A DNA stretch of 40,967 nt, from assembly GCF_001426745.1 (NCBI RefSeq), contig NZ_LMFI01000006.1:1-40967 (forward strand), in the 5' to 3' direction. This document shows positions 15,104 through 23,890 of this stretch, piece after piece. The notes below the pieces were generated by a model, which saw nothing but the letters and a program-made list of their open reading frames with translations, was not told the origin of the DNA and made no database searches. Position 1 is the first letter of the stretch; each line of letters starts with the position of its first letter. The DNA is from Nocardioides sp. Root140. Its GTDB lineage: Bacteria > Actinomycetota > Actinomycetes > Propionibacteriales > Nocardioidaceae. A program made the position numbers and the translations under genes.

Positions 15104-15694
15104 ATGTCACGAGTAGTCAAGGTGCGGCGGGCAGACGTGTACGCTGCCCGCGCCCGAATGAAGCTCGACAAGAAGCTTGGCCGGAAGACCCCATCATGGG
15201 TGGTGGACCTCGGGGCCACTGAGATTGCCTTCTCACCTGAGGAGAAGCCGCGCGACGTTCCCATGGAAGAACTGATGCAATGGACCAGGAACGCGCTGGC
15301 GACCATCGAGGGTGACCCGCCCCCCGCGGACCTGTACGCCAACAAGCTCGTCAACGTTGTCCTAGGGCGTACGAAGTCAGAGGCTGCCTCCCCGGAGGCA
15401 GTCCGCCACTTGCTTGTCGAGCTGAAGTCCCACAACGTCCCGTTGGAGGATCTAGAGCTACCTGTTCGCGTGTACAACCAACTGAAGCGTGAGAAAGTTA
15501 ATGGGGCGTGGGATCTCCTCACGGAGTCCCAAAACCACCTACGTTGGATCCTGAGTCAGCCGACGCCCACCCCCGGCATGGAGGAGGCGTTGAACGAACG
15601 CATGGTCTTGCTCGTCTCGGACCAGTGGCTTCAGCATGTGGGACAGGAGTCTGAACCCACCCAGCAGCGGTGGCCTCGGCATATGAAGTTGTGA
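15104..15694 (+). CDS. Protein with RNA polymerase alpha-CTD-like domain
   Basis: The 196-residue protein starts with a basic helical part (VKVRRADVYAARARMKLDKK, then GRKTPSWVVDL). It has a middle acidic region and, at about 112-170, a segment close to the C-terminal domain of the RNA polymerase alpha subunit. The stretch PLEDLELPVRVYNQLKRE lines up with PVDDLELTVRSANCLKAE of E. coli alpha. R122, N125 and K128 occupy the places of the DNA-contacting R265, N268 and K271. The second half of the domain, where alpha has an NLGKKS turn, reads SQPTPTPG and is not conserved. It could bind DNA, mimic alpha, or bind proteins that normally bind alpha. No catalytic motif is seen. Confidence 0.75.
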   Translation: MSRVVKVRRADVYAARARMKLDKKLGRKTPSWVVDLGATEIAFSPEEKPRDVPMEELMQWTRNALATIEGDPPPADLYANKLVNVVLGRTKSEAASPEAVRHLLVELKSHNVPLEDLELPVRVYNQLKREKVNGAWDLLTESQNHLRWILSQPTPTPGMEEALNERMVLLVSDQWLQHVGQESEPTQQRWPRHMKL

Positions 15695-15706
15695 CCACGT
15701 GACGGA

Positions 15707-16018
15707 TCACGCCGCAGTCACCAGCACCTTCCGCACCGACTTGCCCAGCGTCGGAATGCCGACCCCGAACCGGCCCGTGACCCGCAGGGCTGTCTTGTCG
15801 GCCTTGAAAGCAGGCGCGTAGTCACCGGAGGCCCGGACCGCGAAGTCACGCGCCACCACCAGATACGTGGAGCCCGCGTCGTAGACCAGCGGCTGCTCAA
15901 GCCCAGGCACACGAACCACCGTTAGGCCGAACAGGTCGGGCAGTTGCCCACCGCCGCACAGGGGCCGGCCAGCGGTGTCGGTGCGGGTCGCCTCCTCAAC
16001 GGCATCAGTCGGACTCAT
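15707..16018 (-). pseudogene. Fragment of an HK97-type phage major capsid protein
   Basis: The frame gives about 103 residues ending LGKSVRKVLVTAA. The order GLTVVRVPGLEQPLVYDAGS, then YLVVARDFAVRASGD, then ALRVTGRFGVGIP matches the C-terminal part of actinophage HK97-fold capsid proteins, where a strand-rich domain ends in GRFG and KSV. A full capsid protein has about 300 residues, so the N-terminal two thirds are missing. The open frame continues upstream into the tRNA gene without a ribosome-binding site, so it is probably not expressed. It supports a phage origin for the element. The family call rests on pattern memory only. Confidence 0.55.
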
Positions 16019-16049
16019 CGCCACATGCGTCGGGGCGCCACCGGCTTTG

Positions 16050-16123
16050 TGGGGCGGGCGGGGCTCGAACCCGCGACCCAAGGATTATGAGTCCTCTGCT
16101 CTAACCGACTGAGCTACCGCCCC
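16050..16123 (-). tRNA. tRNA-Met (CAT anticodon)
   Basis: The minus strand folds into a complete cloverleaf. The acceptor GGGGCGG pairs with CCGCCCC, followed by discriminator A. The D-arm is GCTC/GAGC, the anticodon stem GAGGA/TCCTT carries loop CTCATAA, and the T-arm GCGGG/CCCGC has loop TTCGAGC. CCA is not encoded. A CAT anticodon could also be the lysidine-modified tRNA-Ile2, and it is not an initiator because the acceptor starts with a paired G. Its 3' end is the integration target of the element to its left. Confidence 0.92.
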
Positions 16124-16185
16124 TCGGCGGGTGAGCCTACTGGGTGCGCGGCCGGACCGTGGTCGTCGGTACCGACGGGTCCCAC

Positions 16186-16296
16186 CTACTTGTGCTTGTC
16201 ATAGGTGTGGACGGCGACCAGCATGCCGAGAGCGAGCAGCAACATGACGCCAATGGTCGTGCTGAGGAACCAGATCATCGTGGTGGACGTGGACAT
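16186..16296 (-). CDS. 36-residue single-helix membrane peptide
   Basis: The frame begins MSTSTTMIWFLSTTIG and has one hydrophobic helix (about 7-30), then a short polar end VHTYDKHK. AAAGG lies eight bases before the ATG, which supports translation. A TATGTT -10-like element at 16382-16387 on the same strand could serve it. It stands alone between hrpB and tRNA-Met, both on the same strand. Peptides of this size often support a larger membrane complex, but no partner is visible. Confidence 0.6.
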   Translation of the reverse strand: MSTSTTMIWFLSTTIGVMLLLALGMLVAVHTYDKHK

Positions 16297-16423
16297 GGAT
16301 GGACCTTTCCGGCGATCAGGCCAGTGCGACGTACGTGGCCGCTGATTCCGGCCCCCGATGACGTCGAGCAGCCACCCTTCGAACATACGCCTGCCTGGTC
16401 GGCCCACCACGGGACCAAGGTCC

Positions 16424-18961
16424 TCAGGTGCCGGCCTTCTTGGTGCGTCGGGTGGCCTGTGCCGCGCGCGGGTCGTCGGGCCACGGGTGCTTCGGATAGC
16501 GGCCACGCAGCTCGGCCCGCACCTGCGGGTAGCCGTTGTCCCAGAAGGAGTCGAGGTCGGCGGTCACCGCGGCCGGGCGGCGGGCCGGCGAGAGAAGGTG
16601 CAGGAGGATCGGCACGCGGCCGTCGGCCAGTGCGGGAGCCGAGGTCCAGCCGAACACCTCCTGCAGCTTCACGGCGAGCACCGGCTGCTCGCCTTCGTAG
16701 TCGATCCGCACGTTCGATCCGCTGGGTACGGCGACCCGCTCGGGCGCGAGCTCGTCGAGTCTCCCGGCCTCGGGCCAGGGCAGCATGCGTCGCAGCGCGT
16801 TCGTCACGTCGATGCGGTGCAGGTCCTTCGCGCCGCGGACGCGGGCGAGGTCAGATCCCAACCAGGACTGGAGATTCTCCGTCAGTGCGCCGTCACTGAC
16901 GTCGGGCCACGGCTCGCCCAACGATCTGTGCAGGAAGGCGAGACGCGCACGCAGCGAGACCGCCGAGCCCGACCAGCGAAGGACACCGAGTCCGTCCGTG
17001 GCCAGGCCGTCGCGGATTGCCGCCGTCACGAGTTCGACGGGCGGGTCGCCGATCGGCACGGAGCTCAACTCGATGGCGCCCAGGCTCGTGCGTCCACGGG
17101 CGACCACACGGCCGTCGGCCCAGGAGACCTCGTCGTCCTCGGTCCACAACGACGCTGCCGCCTCGAGGGCGAGGTCCTCGGTCAACGGCGCAGCCGAACG
17201 GATCGTGGCCTCACGCCTTCCGGGCCGCCGGTCGGCATCGGCGATCGCCAGCCACTCGAGCCCGGCCAGGGGTCCGGGGCTCCGCGGGTCGAGTTCCGCG
17301 CCGGTGCCGGACGCCATCAGGTAGCCGGCCGATCCCTTGCGCTTGCGGGCGATCCGGTCGGGGTGGGCGAGGGCCACGACGAGCCCCACGGCGACGTCGT
17401 CGGTGAGCTGCGCAGCGGGCGTCTGGAGAGCTCGACCCGGCTCGTCCGGACCGGCGATCGCCTGGAGTCGTCTGACCTGTGTCTTCCAGGCGCCGGCATG
17501 GTGCCCACCGCGTAGGCCGCGTAGGGCTGCGACCAGGTCGCCTCCGGGGGCGCGGACGTCCTCCGCGAGCATGGCGACGATCTCGGCACTCCGGCGTGCG
17601 CCGACCAACGGCGCACCGTCGATCAGGGCTCGTGCCAGTCTGGGGTCGGCCGGGACGTCCGCGATCCGTTGGCCACGCACCGTGACGCGGCCCGCATCGT
17701 CGACGGCGCCCAGCTCGAGCAGCGTGGCCCTGGCCGAGGTCATGGCGTGCACCGGCGGCGGGTCGAGCAGGGCGAGCCCCCAGGCGTCGGGACTCCCCCA
17801 GCGCGCCACCTCGAGGGCGAACGCGGTGAGGTCGGCGGTGGCGATCTCGGGCTCGGGATGCGCCGCCAGATGGGCGTGGTCTGCCTCCGACCAACAACGC
17901 AGCACGGCACCAGGCCCCAGGCGACCGGCTCGCCCCGCGCGTTGTTCGGCGGACGCCCGACTCACCGCCACCGTGACCAGCCCGGCCAGCCCGCGCCGGT
18001 GATCGGTCCGTGGCTCGCGGGAGAACCCGGCGTCCACGACGACCCGCACACCAGGGACGGTCAGCGACGACTCCGCGACCGCGGTCGAGACCACCACCCT
18101 TCGTCCGGGCCCCTCAGTGAGCGCGCGGTCCTGCTGCGCCGTCGGCAGCCGACCGTGCAGGGAATGTACGTCGACACCGGTGCCGGCGAGTCGGCGTACG
18201 GTCTGGTCGACCTCGGCGACACCGGGCACGAAGACGAGAACGTCACCGTGGTGCTCGGCCAACGCCCGCCGTACGGTGGCGGCCACGTGGTCGTGGAAGG
18301 CCGGGGTGATGCCGCGGGCGTCCGTGCGCCTCTGGCCGGCCGGCAGCGGGCACCAGACCTGCTCCACGGGGTGCAGCGCGCCCGGCACGCTCACCACCGG
18401 CGCCGGTGCATCGCCGCCGAGCAGGTTCGCCGTACGCTCGGCCTCGATCGTCGCCGACATCGCCACCAGACGGAGGTCCTCGCGCAGGTTCTGTCGAAGA
18501 TCGATCAACAGGGCGAGCGCGAGGTCGGCGTCGAGATGGCGCTCGTGCACCTCGTCCAGAATCACCGCATCGACGCCCGGAAGCGCCGGGTCGTGCTGGA
18601 TGCGCCGCAACAGCAGTCCGGTGGTGACGACCTCGATCCGCGTGGATGCACCGACCCGGCGGTCGCCGCGGACGGCGTACCCGACGGTCTCGCCCACCCG
18701 CTCTCCGAGCAGCCCGGCCAGGCGTCGGGCCGCGGCACGGGCCGCGATCCGACTCGGTTGGGTGACCACGACGCGTCCGCCGAGGTCTGCGGCGACGCAC
18801 GGCGGGACGAGAGTGGTCTTGCCGGTGCCCGGCGGGGCGTGGACAACCACCACCCCGCGCGCCCTCAGTGCCTCGGTGATCGCGGGCAGCCCAGCCACGA
18901 CCGGCAAGTCGGGCGGGTCGGCAAGCAGTCGAACGATCGACGGAGTGGACGGAGACGGCAC
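16424..18961 (-). CDS. hrpB: ATP-dependent helicase HrpB
   Basis: The 845-residue protein is a DEAH-box RNA helicase of the HrpB type. It has Walker A APPGTGKT (42-49), DEVHERH for motif II (near 135), SAT for motif III (near 173), QRAGRAGRLGPG for motif VI (near 340), then the helicase-associated domain and the HrpB C-terminal domain ending SPARRPAAVTADLDSFWDNGYPQVRAEL-like. Its length fits the family (about 800-850). Its cellular role in actinobacteria is not settled; RNA processing is the general idea. The GTG start is likely leaderless, with CACACT (18968-18973) ending six bases before it. The gene appears to be a single unit. Confidence 0.95.
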   Translation of the reverse strand: MPSPSTPSIVRLLADPPDLPVVAGLPAITEALRARGVVVVHAPPGTGKTTLVPPCVAADLGGRVVVTQPSRIAARAAARRLAGLLGERVGETVGYAVRGDRRVGASTRIEVVTTGLLLRRIQHDPALPGVDAVILDEVHERHLDADLALALLIDLRQNLREDLRLVAMSATIEAERTANLLGGDAPAPVVSVPGALHPVEQVWCPLPAGQRRTDARGITPAFHDHVAATVRRALAEHHGDVLVFVPGVAEVDQTVRRLAGTGVDVHSLHGRLPTAQQDRALTEGPGRRVVVSTAVAESSLTVPGVRVVVDAGFSREPRTDHRRGLAGLVTVAVSRASAEQRAGRAGRLGPGAVLRCWSEADHAHLAAHPEPEIATADLTAFALEVARWGSPDAWGLALLDPPPVHAMTSARATLLELGAVDDAGRVTVRGQRIADVPADPRLARALIDGAPLVGARRSAEIVAMLAEDVRAPGGDLVAALRGLRGGHHAGAWKTQVRRLQAIAGPDEPGRALQTPAAQLTDDVAVGLVVALAHPDRIARKRKGSAGYLMASGTGAELDPRSPGPLAGLEWLAIADADRRPGRREATIRSAAPLTEDLALEAAASLWTEDDEVSWADGRVVARGRTSLGAIELSSVPIGDPPVELVTAAIRDGLATDGLGVLRWSGSAVSLRARLAFLHRSLGEPWPDVSDGALTENLQSWLGSDLARVRGAKDLHRIDVTNALRRMLPWPEAGRLDELAPERVAVPSGSNVRIDYEGEQPVLAVKLQEVFGWTSAPALADGRVPILLHLLSPARRPAAVTADLDSFWDNGYPQVRAELRGRYPKHPWPDDPRAAQATRRTKKAGT

Positions 18962-19040
18962 GCCTGCAGTGTGCCCGACCCGTGTCCAGACGTCAGCGGT
19001 GCCGTGGGCGCCGGCGACCGATCCTTGATCGCCCCGCCGA

Positions 19041-19056
19041 CCCCTGTCCTCAGGGG
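19041..19056 (-). terminator. Short hairpin over the stop codon of the rhamnosidase gene
   Basis: CCCCTG-TCCT-CAGGGG forms six pairs with a four-base loop. It spans the TGA at 19050-19052 of the minus-strand gene. There is no U-rich tail, so its effect as a terminator is doubtful. Confidence 0.35.
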
Positions 19057-22000
19057 CCGTAGACCTCCAGCTCGGCCAACTGCAGCCGGTAGAAGCCTTG
19101 CGATGACTCGTCCGGGGCGCTCCGCCCGAGCTTGGTCACGTGTATGCGCACGAAGCGGCCCTCACCCTCGACGTCATAGCCCATCCCCCGGCTGCCGTCC
19201 GAGGTCTCTCCAGTGAGGCTGCGCAGCGTCGACCACGTGACCCCGTCGTCGGAGACCTCCAGCGCGAAGGTGTCGGGATAGCCGGCGCCACCGTTGCCGA
19301 CCAGCTCACCGGCCGTCACGGTCCGCGGCCAGAGCCACACGCTGCTCAGCTGCCGCACCTGCCCGAGGTCGACCTGCACCCACTCCACGTTGTCCGGATC
19401 GCCGCGCGGCGGGTCACTGGTGTAGCCGCGGCTCGACAGGGTGCTGGCGCGGACACCGTCGACGAGGTTCGCGTTCCCCCACGCGCAGCAGTTGAGCGTG
19501 GCGCGCGCCACGACCGGCCGTCCAGCTGCCAGGTTCAGCGACTGGCTGGGCGGCGGCTCTGCGGCATCGAGGCCCACCTGGTCGATCTGGAAGTTGCCCG
19601 GCCACACCCGGTCACCGGCAGCCCGGAAGGACACCTCGATCGACACCAGGTCCACACCGGCCCAGTCCCCGAAGGGCACGCGGACCTCGGTCCAGGCATC
19701 AGGGCTGATGGCCTGGGTCTTCTCGAGGGTCGACCCGGTGCTGTCCCGGAGCACCACGCGGGCCTGGTACGGCCCGCTGGGTGCACCTCCGTACGCATTG
19801 ACGTGGACCACGAGCGCGTTCGCCCCGCCCAGCGGAACCCTCTCCGGCTCGCGCACCGAGACCGTGCGCCACGCGTCGGCCGGGGTGTTGGCGGCGGCGG
19901 TCGCCTCGAGCAGTCGCCTGCCGAGCCGGGCAGTACCGGGGCTGTTCGCCATGCTCGGCACCGAGCTTGCCGAGGTGACGTACTCCCCCGCGATCCACCC
20001 CTCAGTACCCTCCTCGAAGTTGTGGAGGAGGGTGAAGTCCGTTGTCAGACAGGCCTCACCGCGGGGGTCGAGGTCGCAGCCCGCGCCGCGAACGAAGGCT
20101 GACGTGCGCGCCTGCGCCCACTCCTGCCCGCCGGAAGAGGCGGACACCACGATGTCGCCACCAGACGCGGACTCCGCGGTGCGCTGGAGGGTCAGCGACG
20201 CGCTACGAGTCGCCCCGGCCGGGATCTCCACCGCCGTCGTTCCTGGCGCCGTCCACCCCTCGGGCGCGTTCTCGACGGCCAAGATGACCTGGACCGACTG
20301 CTGCGACCGGTTGGACATCGTTGCGCTCACCACGGTGTCGGTGTCCTCGGTCTCGAGCACGCGCGGCAGGGCACGGACAGTGTCGATCGACACCGGACTC
20401 CGCACCGATACCGGGAGCCTGACGGGCACCCGCAGCCGAGTGCCGTTGCGGGCCGCGGAGAAACTGCCCTCCAGCACCACCTCTCCGAGCGGCTGCGCGA
20501 GCGGCACCGTCACCCTGAAGACAGTCGTGGCGGACTGACCTGGAGAGATCGGGCTGGGCAGCGTTGAGTCCGTCCGCACGGCCCAGCCGTCAGGGGCCAA
20601 CAGCAGCGCTGCGGCCCGGGTGAGCGGCTTGGTCGAACCGTTCGTCACCACCAGGCGAGCGTCGAAGGTGCTCCCGGCGACCGCGTCGTCGACCGGCTCC
20701 AACTCGACGGTGATGCCGTCGGAGCGGGTGACGAGCGTGGACAACTCGCCGCGAGCCTGCTCGAGGTGCCGGCGTACCTCCGCCGCGGCCGCGCCGGTGA
20801 GCTGGCCGTCCGCCTCGAGGTCGTCGACATGGACCGCCAGCACGTGCAAGCGACCGAGCGCCTCGGCGGCGAGCTCTCGCACCCGGTCGAGGGACGCACC
20901 GCCCATCCGGGCATCGATGGCGCCCTGGACGTCCCGGCGTGCCAGGCCCACGTCGCGAGAGAGCTTGCGGGTTGCCGCAGCTGTCACGCCCGGCCCGTCC
21001 AGCCGAGTGTCGAGCGCTCTCAGGGCGTCGTCGGCGCTGCCGAGCATCCCGAGCACGGCGTCCGACCTGAACTCGTAGGTGCCCGATCCGACGGTGACCA
21101 CGACCCCGTCAGAGGTCTCACGCAGGCTGTGCACGCCGACGGCGTCCTGGGCGTACCCCGTTCCTTCGAGCACCGACCGCGCCGAGTCGGCCGGGACGGT
21201 CACCTCCGAAGTGGTGTTGACCGGCACGGTGACGGTCTGGACCAGACGCCCGCCGACGTGCTTCCAGGCGCTCGAGAGGGTGCCGTACGGCGTGGTGACA
21301 CTGCCGTTGCCCTGGCCGAGCCGGTCCGTCACCTGGGGAGCCACGACGGAGTGCTGGTAGCCCGTCGACCCCGGCGCCTGGTCGATCCCGGCGACCGAGT
21401 CGTAGAGCCAGTTGTCGATCGAGGTGAACATCGGGTGGTTGAGGGACGAGGCCCCGCCCCAGTCCTCCCAGATCGTCCCCGGGCCGTTCTCCAGCATGTA
21501 GCCCCAGCCGGGATACGCGGTGTTCGTGACCACGTCGAGGACCACGTCGGAGTGGCCGTGCAGGGCCAGCGCCTCCGGGATGTACTTGATCCCGGGCAGG
21601 CCGCCGGTGAAGTGACCGCCACGTTCGTCGACGACGTCCCGAACGAGATTGTCGACCACCCCCTCCACGTGCCCGTCGGGCACGATGTCGAGGACCAGGG
21701 GGAAGGCGTTGGCGAACTGGCTCGAGCCGTAGGACTCTGCCTCCTCGTCGAAGTACCGCTCGTTGATCGCGGACGCGACTCGATCGGCTCGGTCGTCCAT
21801 CTGCTCCGCGTCGTCGCCCTTGTCCAGCTGACGTGCCGCGTCGGCGCCCTCACGCAGGGCCCAGAGGTAGAAGCCGCTGCGGAACAGCACCGAGTCAGTG
21901 TTCTCCAGCGCCAGCCAGTCGTTGCCCCAGGTGTTCACGGGCGAGGTCAGCAGATCGCCGCTGGTGGTGGTCTCGAGGTAGGCGAGGTAGTCGCGTAGTG

Positions 22001-23861
22001 AGTCGTAGTGCTCGGCCAGGACCCGCGTGTCGGCGTACCGCTCGTTCACGTAGGCGGGGATCAGCACGTGGGCAACCGCCCAGGCGGGGTCGGACCGGGT
22101 CTCCCACGCGCCGGCGGGCTCGGTCGGGACGATGTCCGGCACGCGGCCGTCCCCTTGTTGTGCGGAGCGCATCTCCTCGACCCAGTTGGAGTAGAAGGCA
22201 GCCACACCGAAGTTGTTGATGACCGCTTCGGCGGCGATGTGGGCGTCGGCCATCCAGCCCCGCTTCTCACGGGTGGGGGTGTCCTCGGGCACTGCGTGCA
22301 GGCCGTTCGACTCTGTTTGGACGTTGGCCTTGTGCAGGCGGTTGAGCAGGTCGTTGCTCGAGGAGAACGTGCCGGTGGGCTCAACGTCGTTGTGGACCTC
22401 GCGGGCCACGATCGTCCCGGGTGCCGGGGCACCGGGCAGCCCGGTCACCTCAACCCAACGGAAGCCGGCGTACACGAACGACGGTTCCCAGGTCACCTGG
22501 CCGCCGGCAGCGGTGTAGCGGCTGGTCTGCTGGGCACCGATGATGCTGTTGTCGACGCGGCCGTTGGAGAGTCGCTCGCCATGCTTGAGTGTCACCGTCG
22601 CGCCCGCCGGCAGATCCAGGGACATCTGGGTCCAGCCGGTCAGGTTGGTCCCGAAGTCGAGGACGTGGACACCGGGGGCCGGCGACGTGACGGCGACCGG
22701 CTCATGGGTGCGGACCACTCGCATCGGTTCGAACGTCGCGGCCTCGAGCCTTCCCGTGACCGTGCTGCTCACACGCACCGGCTGCCACGTCGTTGACGGC
22801 GCCATGTCGACGGTCGACCAGCCGGTGATCTCCTTGCGGGCGTCGTAGGTCTCGCCGTGGTAGCGGTGCGCGCGGATCACCGGACCGGGGGCGGACGTCC
22901 ATGACCCGTCGGTGCCGAAGTCGAGCACCTCACCGTCAGTCGTGGTCACCCGCAGTTGGGCCAGCACATCGGAGTCCTCGCCGATCAGGATGCCGAGAAC
23001 GTTGTCGCCGGCCGTGAGTAGGTCGGTGACGTCGTAGGTGCGGTAGAGCGCGCGCACCCGGGTGTCGACCATGGTCGACTCCACCTGCGAGTCGGAGACC
23101 CGCTGGCCGTTGATGTGGGCCTCGTAGACGCCGCGGGCCAGGCCGAACTGCTGCTCGCAGCAGATCCCCTGCCCGTCCGGCCCCCGCTCGTAGTTGCCTC
23201 GGCCAGAGACGTAGAGCCGGACCTGCTCCACATCGGTTGGGAGGTTGATCTCCGAGCGCAGGTAGGAGCCACCTTCGCGGGAGATCGCCGGCGCGACCCA
23301 CTGGGCGACCCAGTCCTCAGCCTCGAACAACCCCGTCTCGAACGTGCTGATCTCGCTCCAGGCAGATGGACCAGTGTCCTCCGCCGACCAAGCACGGACA
23401 CGCCAGTAGTACCGCGTCGCGCTGGTCAGTGCTTCCCCGCCGTACTGGACGTTGACCGAGTCGTTCGTCGGCACCCGGCCGGTGTCCCACACAAGGGCCT
23501 CACCGGCCTCCAGGGTCCCCTCGCCGGTGGCCACCTGCACTTGGTACGCCGCCTGCGTGGCGTCTCGCCGGTCCGCCTCGAGCGTCCAGCTGAACCGCGG
23601 GCGGCGAGCGTCGAGCCCGAGGGGCTCGTCGAGGTACTCGACGCTCGTTCCGGCCACGACCAGGTGGTCGTTTTCGCCAGTCACGCTCGGGGACAGAGCC
23701 GCCGCCGTGGCAGGCCTGGAGATGGCTGGCCCGGACATGCCTGCCAGGACCCCGCCGGTCAGGAGTACGAACGCGCAACCCGTGACGACGAGTTGTCGTC
23801 GCCGCGAGCGTCGGCTGACACCGGAGGTGATGCTGCGGACGTGGGAGCGTGACACAAGCAA
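19050..23861 (-). CDS. Secreted multidomain alpha-L-rhamnosidase (GH78) with discoidin-type C-terminus
   Basis: This 1603-residue protein has a long basic N-region and a signal peptide ending near PATAAA (about 55). Next come a fibronectin-like rhamnosidase N-domain (about 70-180, DARRPRFSWTLEAD), a CBM67-like beta domain (about 185-360) and a further beta domain to about 490. The six-hairpin catalytic domain spans about 505-860, with EDTPTREKRGWMADAH holding the acidic residues and a second cluster at GTIWEDWGG. A closing beta sandwich lies to about 960. About 650 further residues add a helical stretch, NPCBM-associated (NEW3-like) repeats, a galactose-binding-like domain and an F5/8 type C domain at the end. 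It should remove L-rhamnose from plant or microbial glycans. The TTG start is chosen because AGGAG lies six bases upstream. No sugar transporter is adjacent. Confidence 0.92.
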   Translation of the reverse strand: MLVSRSHVRSITSGVSRRSRRRQLVVTGCAFVLLTGGVLAGMSGPAISRPATAAALSPSVTGENDHLVVAGTSVEYLDEPLGLDARRPRFSWTLEADRRDATQAAYQVQVATGEGTLEAGEALVWDTGRVPTNDSVNVQYGGEALTSATRYYWRVRAWSAEDTGPSAWSEISTFETGLFEAEDWVAQWVAPAISREGGSYLRSEINLPTDVEQVRLYVSGRGNYERGPDGQGICCEQQFGLARGVYEAHINGQRVSDSQVESTMVDTRVRALYRTYDVTDLLTAGDNVLGILIGEDSDVLAQLRVTTTDGEVLDFGTDGSWTSAPGPVIRAHRYHGETYDARKEITGWSTVDMAPSTTWQPVRVSSTVTGRLEAATFEPMRVVRTHEPVAVTSPAPGVHVLDFGTNLTGWTQMSLDLPAGATVTLKHGERLSNGRVDNSIIGAQQTSRYTAAGGQVTWEPSFVYAGFRWVEVTGLPGAPAPGTIVAREVHNDVEPTGTFSSSNDLLNRLHKANVQTESNGLHAVPEDTPTREKRGWMADAHIAAEAVINNFGVAAFYSNWVEEMRSAQQGDGRVPDIVPTEPAGAWETRSDPAWAVAHVLIPAYVNERYADTRVLAEHYDSLRDYLAYLETTTSGDLLTSPVNTWGNDWLALENTDSVLFRSGFYLWALREGADAARQLDKGDDAEQMDDRADRVASAINERYFDEEAESYGSSQFANAFPLVLDIVPDGHVEGVVDNLVRDVVDERGGHFTGGLPGIKYIPEALALHGHSDVVLDVVTNTAYPGWGYMLENGPGTIWEDWGGASSLNHPMFTSIDNWLYDSVAGIDQAPGSTGYQHSVVAPQVTDRLGQGNGSVTTPYGTLSSAWKHVGGRLVQTVTVPVNTTSEVTVPADSARSVLEGTGYAQDAVGVHSLRETSDGVVVTVGSGTYEFRSDAVLGMLGSADDALRALDTRLDGPGVTAAATRKLSRDVGLARRDVQGAIDARMGGASLDRVRELAAEALGRLHVLAVHVDDLEADGQLTGAAAAEVRRHLEQARGELSTLVTRSDGITVELEPVDDAVAGSTFDARLVVTNGSTKPLTRAAALLLAPDGWAVRTDSTLPSPISPGQSATTVFRVTVPLAQPLGEVVLEGSFSAARNGTRLRVPVRLPVSVRSPVSIDTVRALPRVLETEDTDTVVSATMSNRSQQSVQVILAVENAPEGWTAPGTTAVEIPAGATRSASLTLQRTAESASGGDIVVSASSGGQEWAQARTSAFVRGAGCDLDPRGEACLTTDFTLLHNFEEGTEGWIAGEYVTSASSVPSMANSPGTARLGRRLLEATAAANTPADAWRTVSVREPERVPLGGANALVVHVNAYGGAPSGPYQARVVLRDSTGSTLEKTQAISPDAWTEVRVPFGDWAGVDLVSIEVSFRAAGDRVWPGNFQIDQVGLDAAEPPPSQSLNLAAGRPVVARATLNCCAWGNANLVDGVRASTLSSRGYTSDPPRGDPDNVEWVQVDLGQVRQLSSVWLWPRTVTAGELVGNGGAGYPDTFALEVSDDGVTWSTLRSLTGETSDGSRGMGYDVEGEGRFVRIHVTKLGRSAPDESSQGFYRLQLAELEVYGP

Positions 23862-23869
23862 GGGAGTCT

Positions 23870-23890
23870 CCTGAATTGCAACGTTTCAGG
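23870..23890. promoter_or_regulatory. LacI-type operator-like palindrome at the rhamnosidase ribosome-binding site
   Basis: The 21-bp site has perfect outer arms CCTGAA and TTCAGG, and a CG-centred inner part TGCAACGTTTCA close to the LacI/GalR consensus. It overlaps the AGGAG Shine-Dalgarno of the minus-strand gene and lies just past a possible TAGAGT -10 box. A sugar-responsive repressor is therefore expected, though none is encoded nearby. Confidence 0.5.

Larger units (their letters stand above)
13265..16091. mobile_element. tRNA-Met-integrated prophage/element remnant
   Basis: The region is flanked by direct copies of the tRNA-Met 3' end (13265-13306 and within the intact gene at 16050-16091). 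It contains only accessory-looking genes: an anchored unknown protein, a three-ORF operon with an alpha-CTD-like protein, and a capsid-gene fragment. Codons in these genes use more A and T at third positions than the neighbouring housekeeping genes. No integrase or excisionase is visible, so the element is probably decayed or a satellite. The exact crossover within the 42-bp repeat cannot be fixed. Confidence 0.7.
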
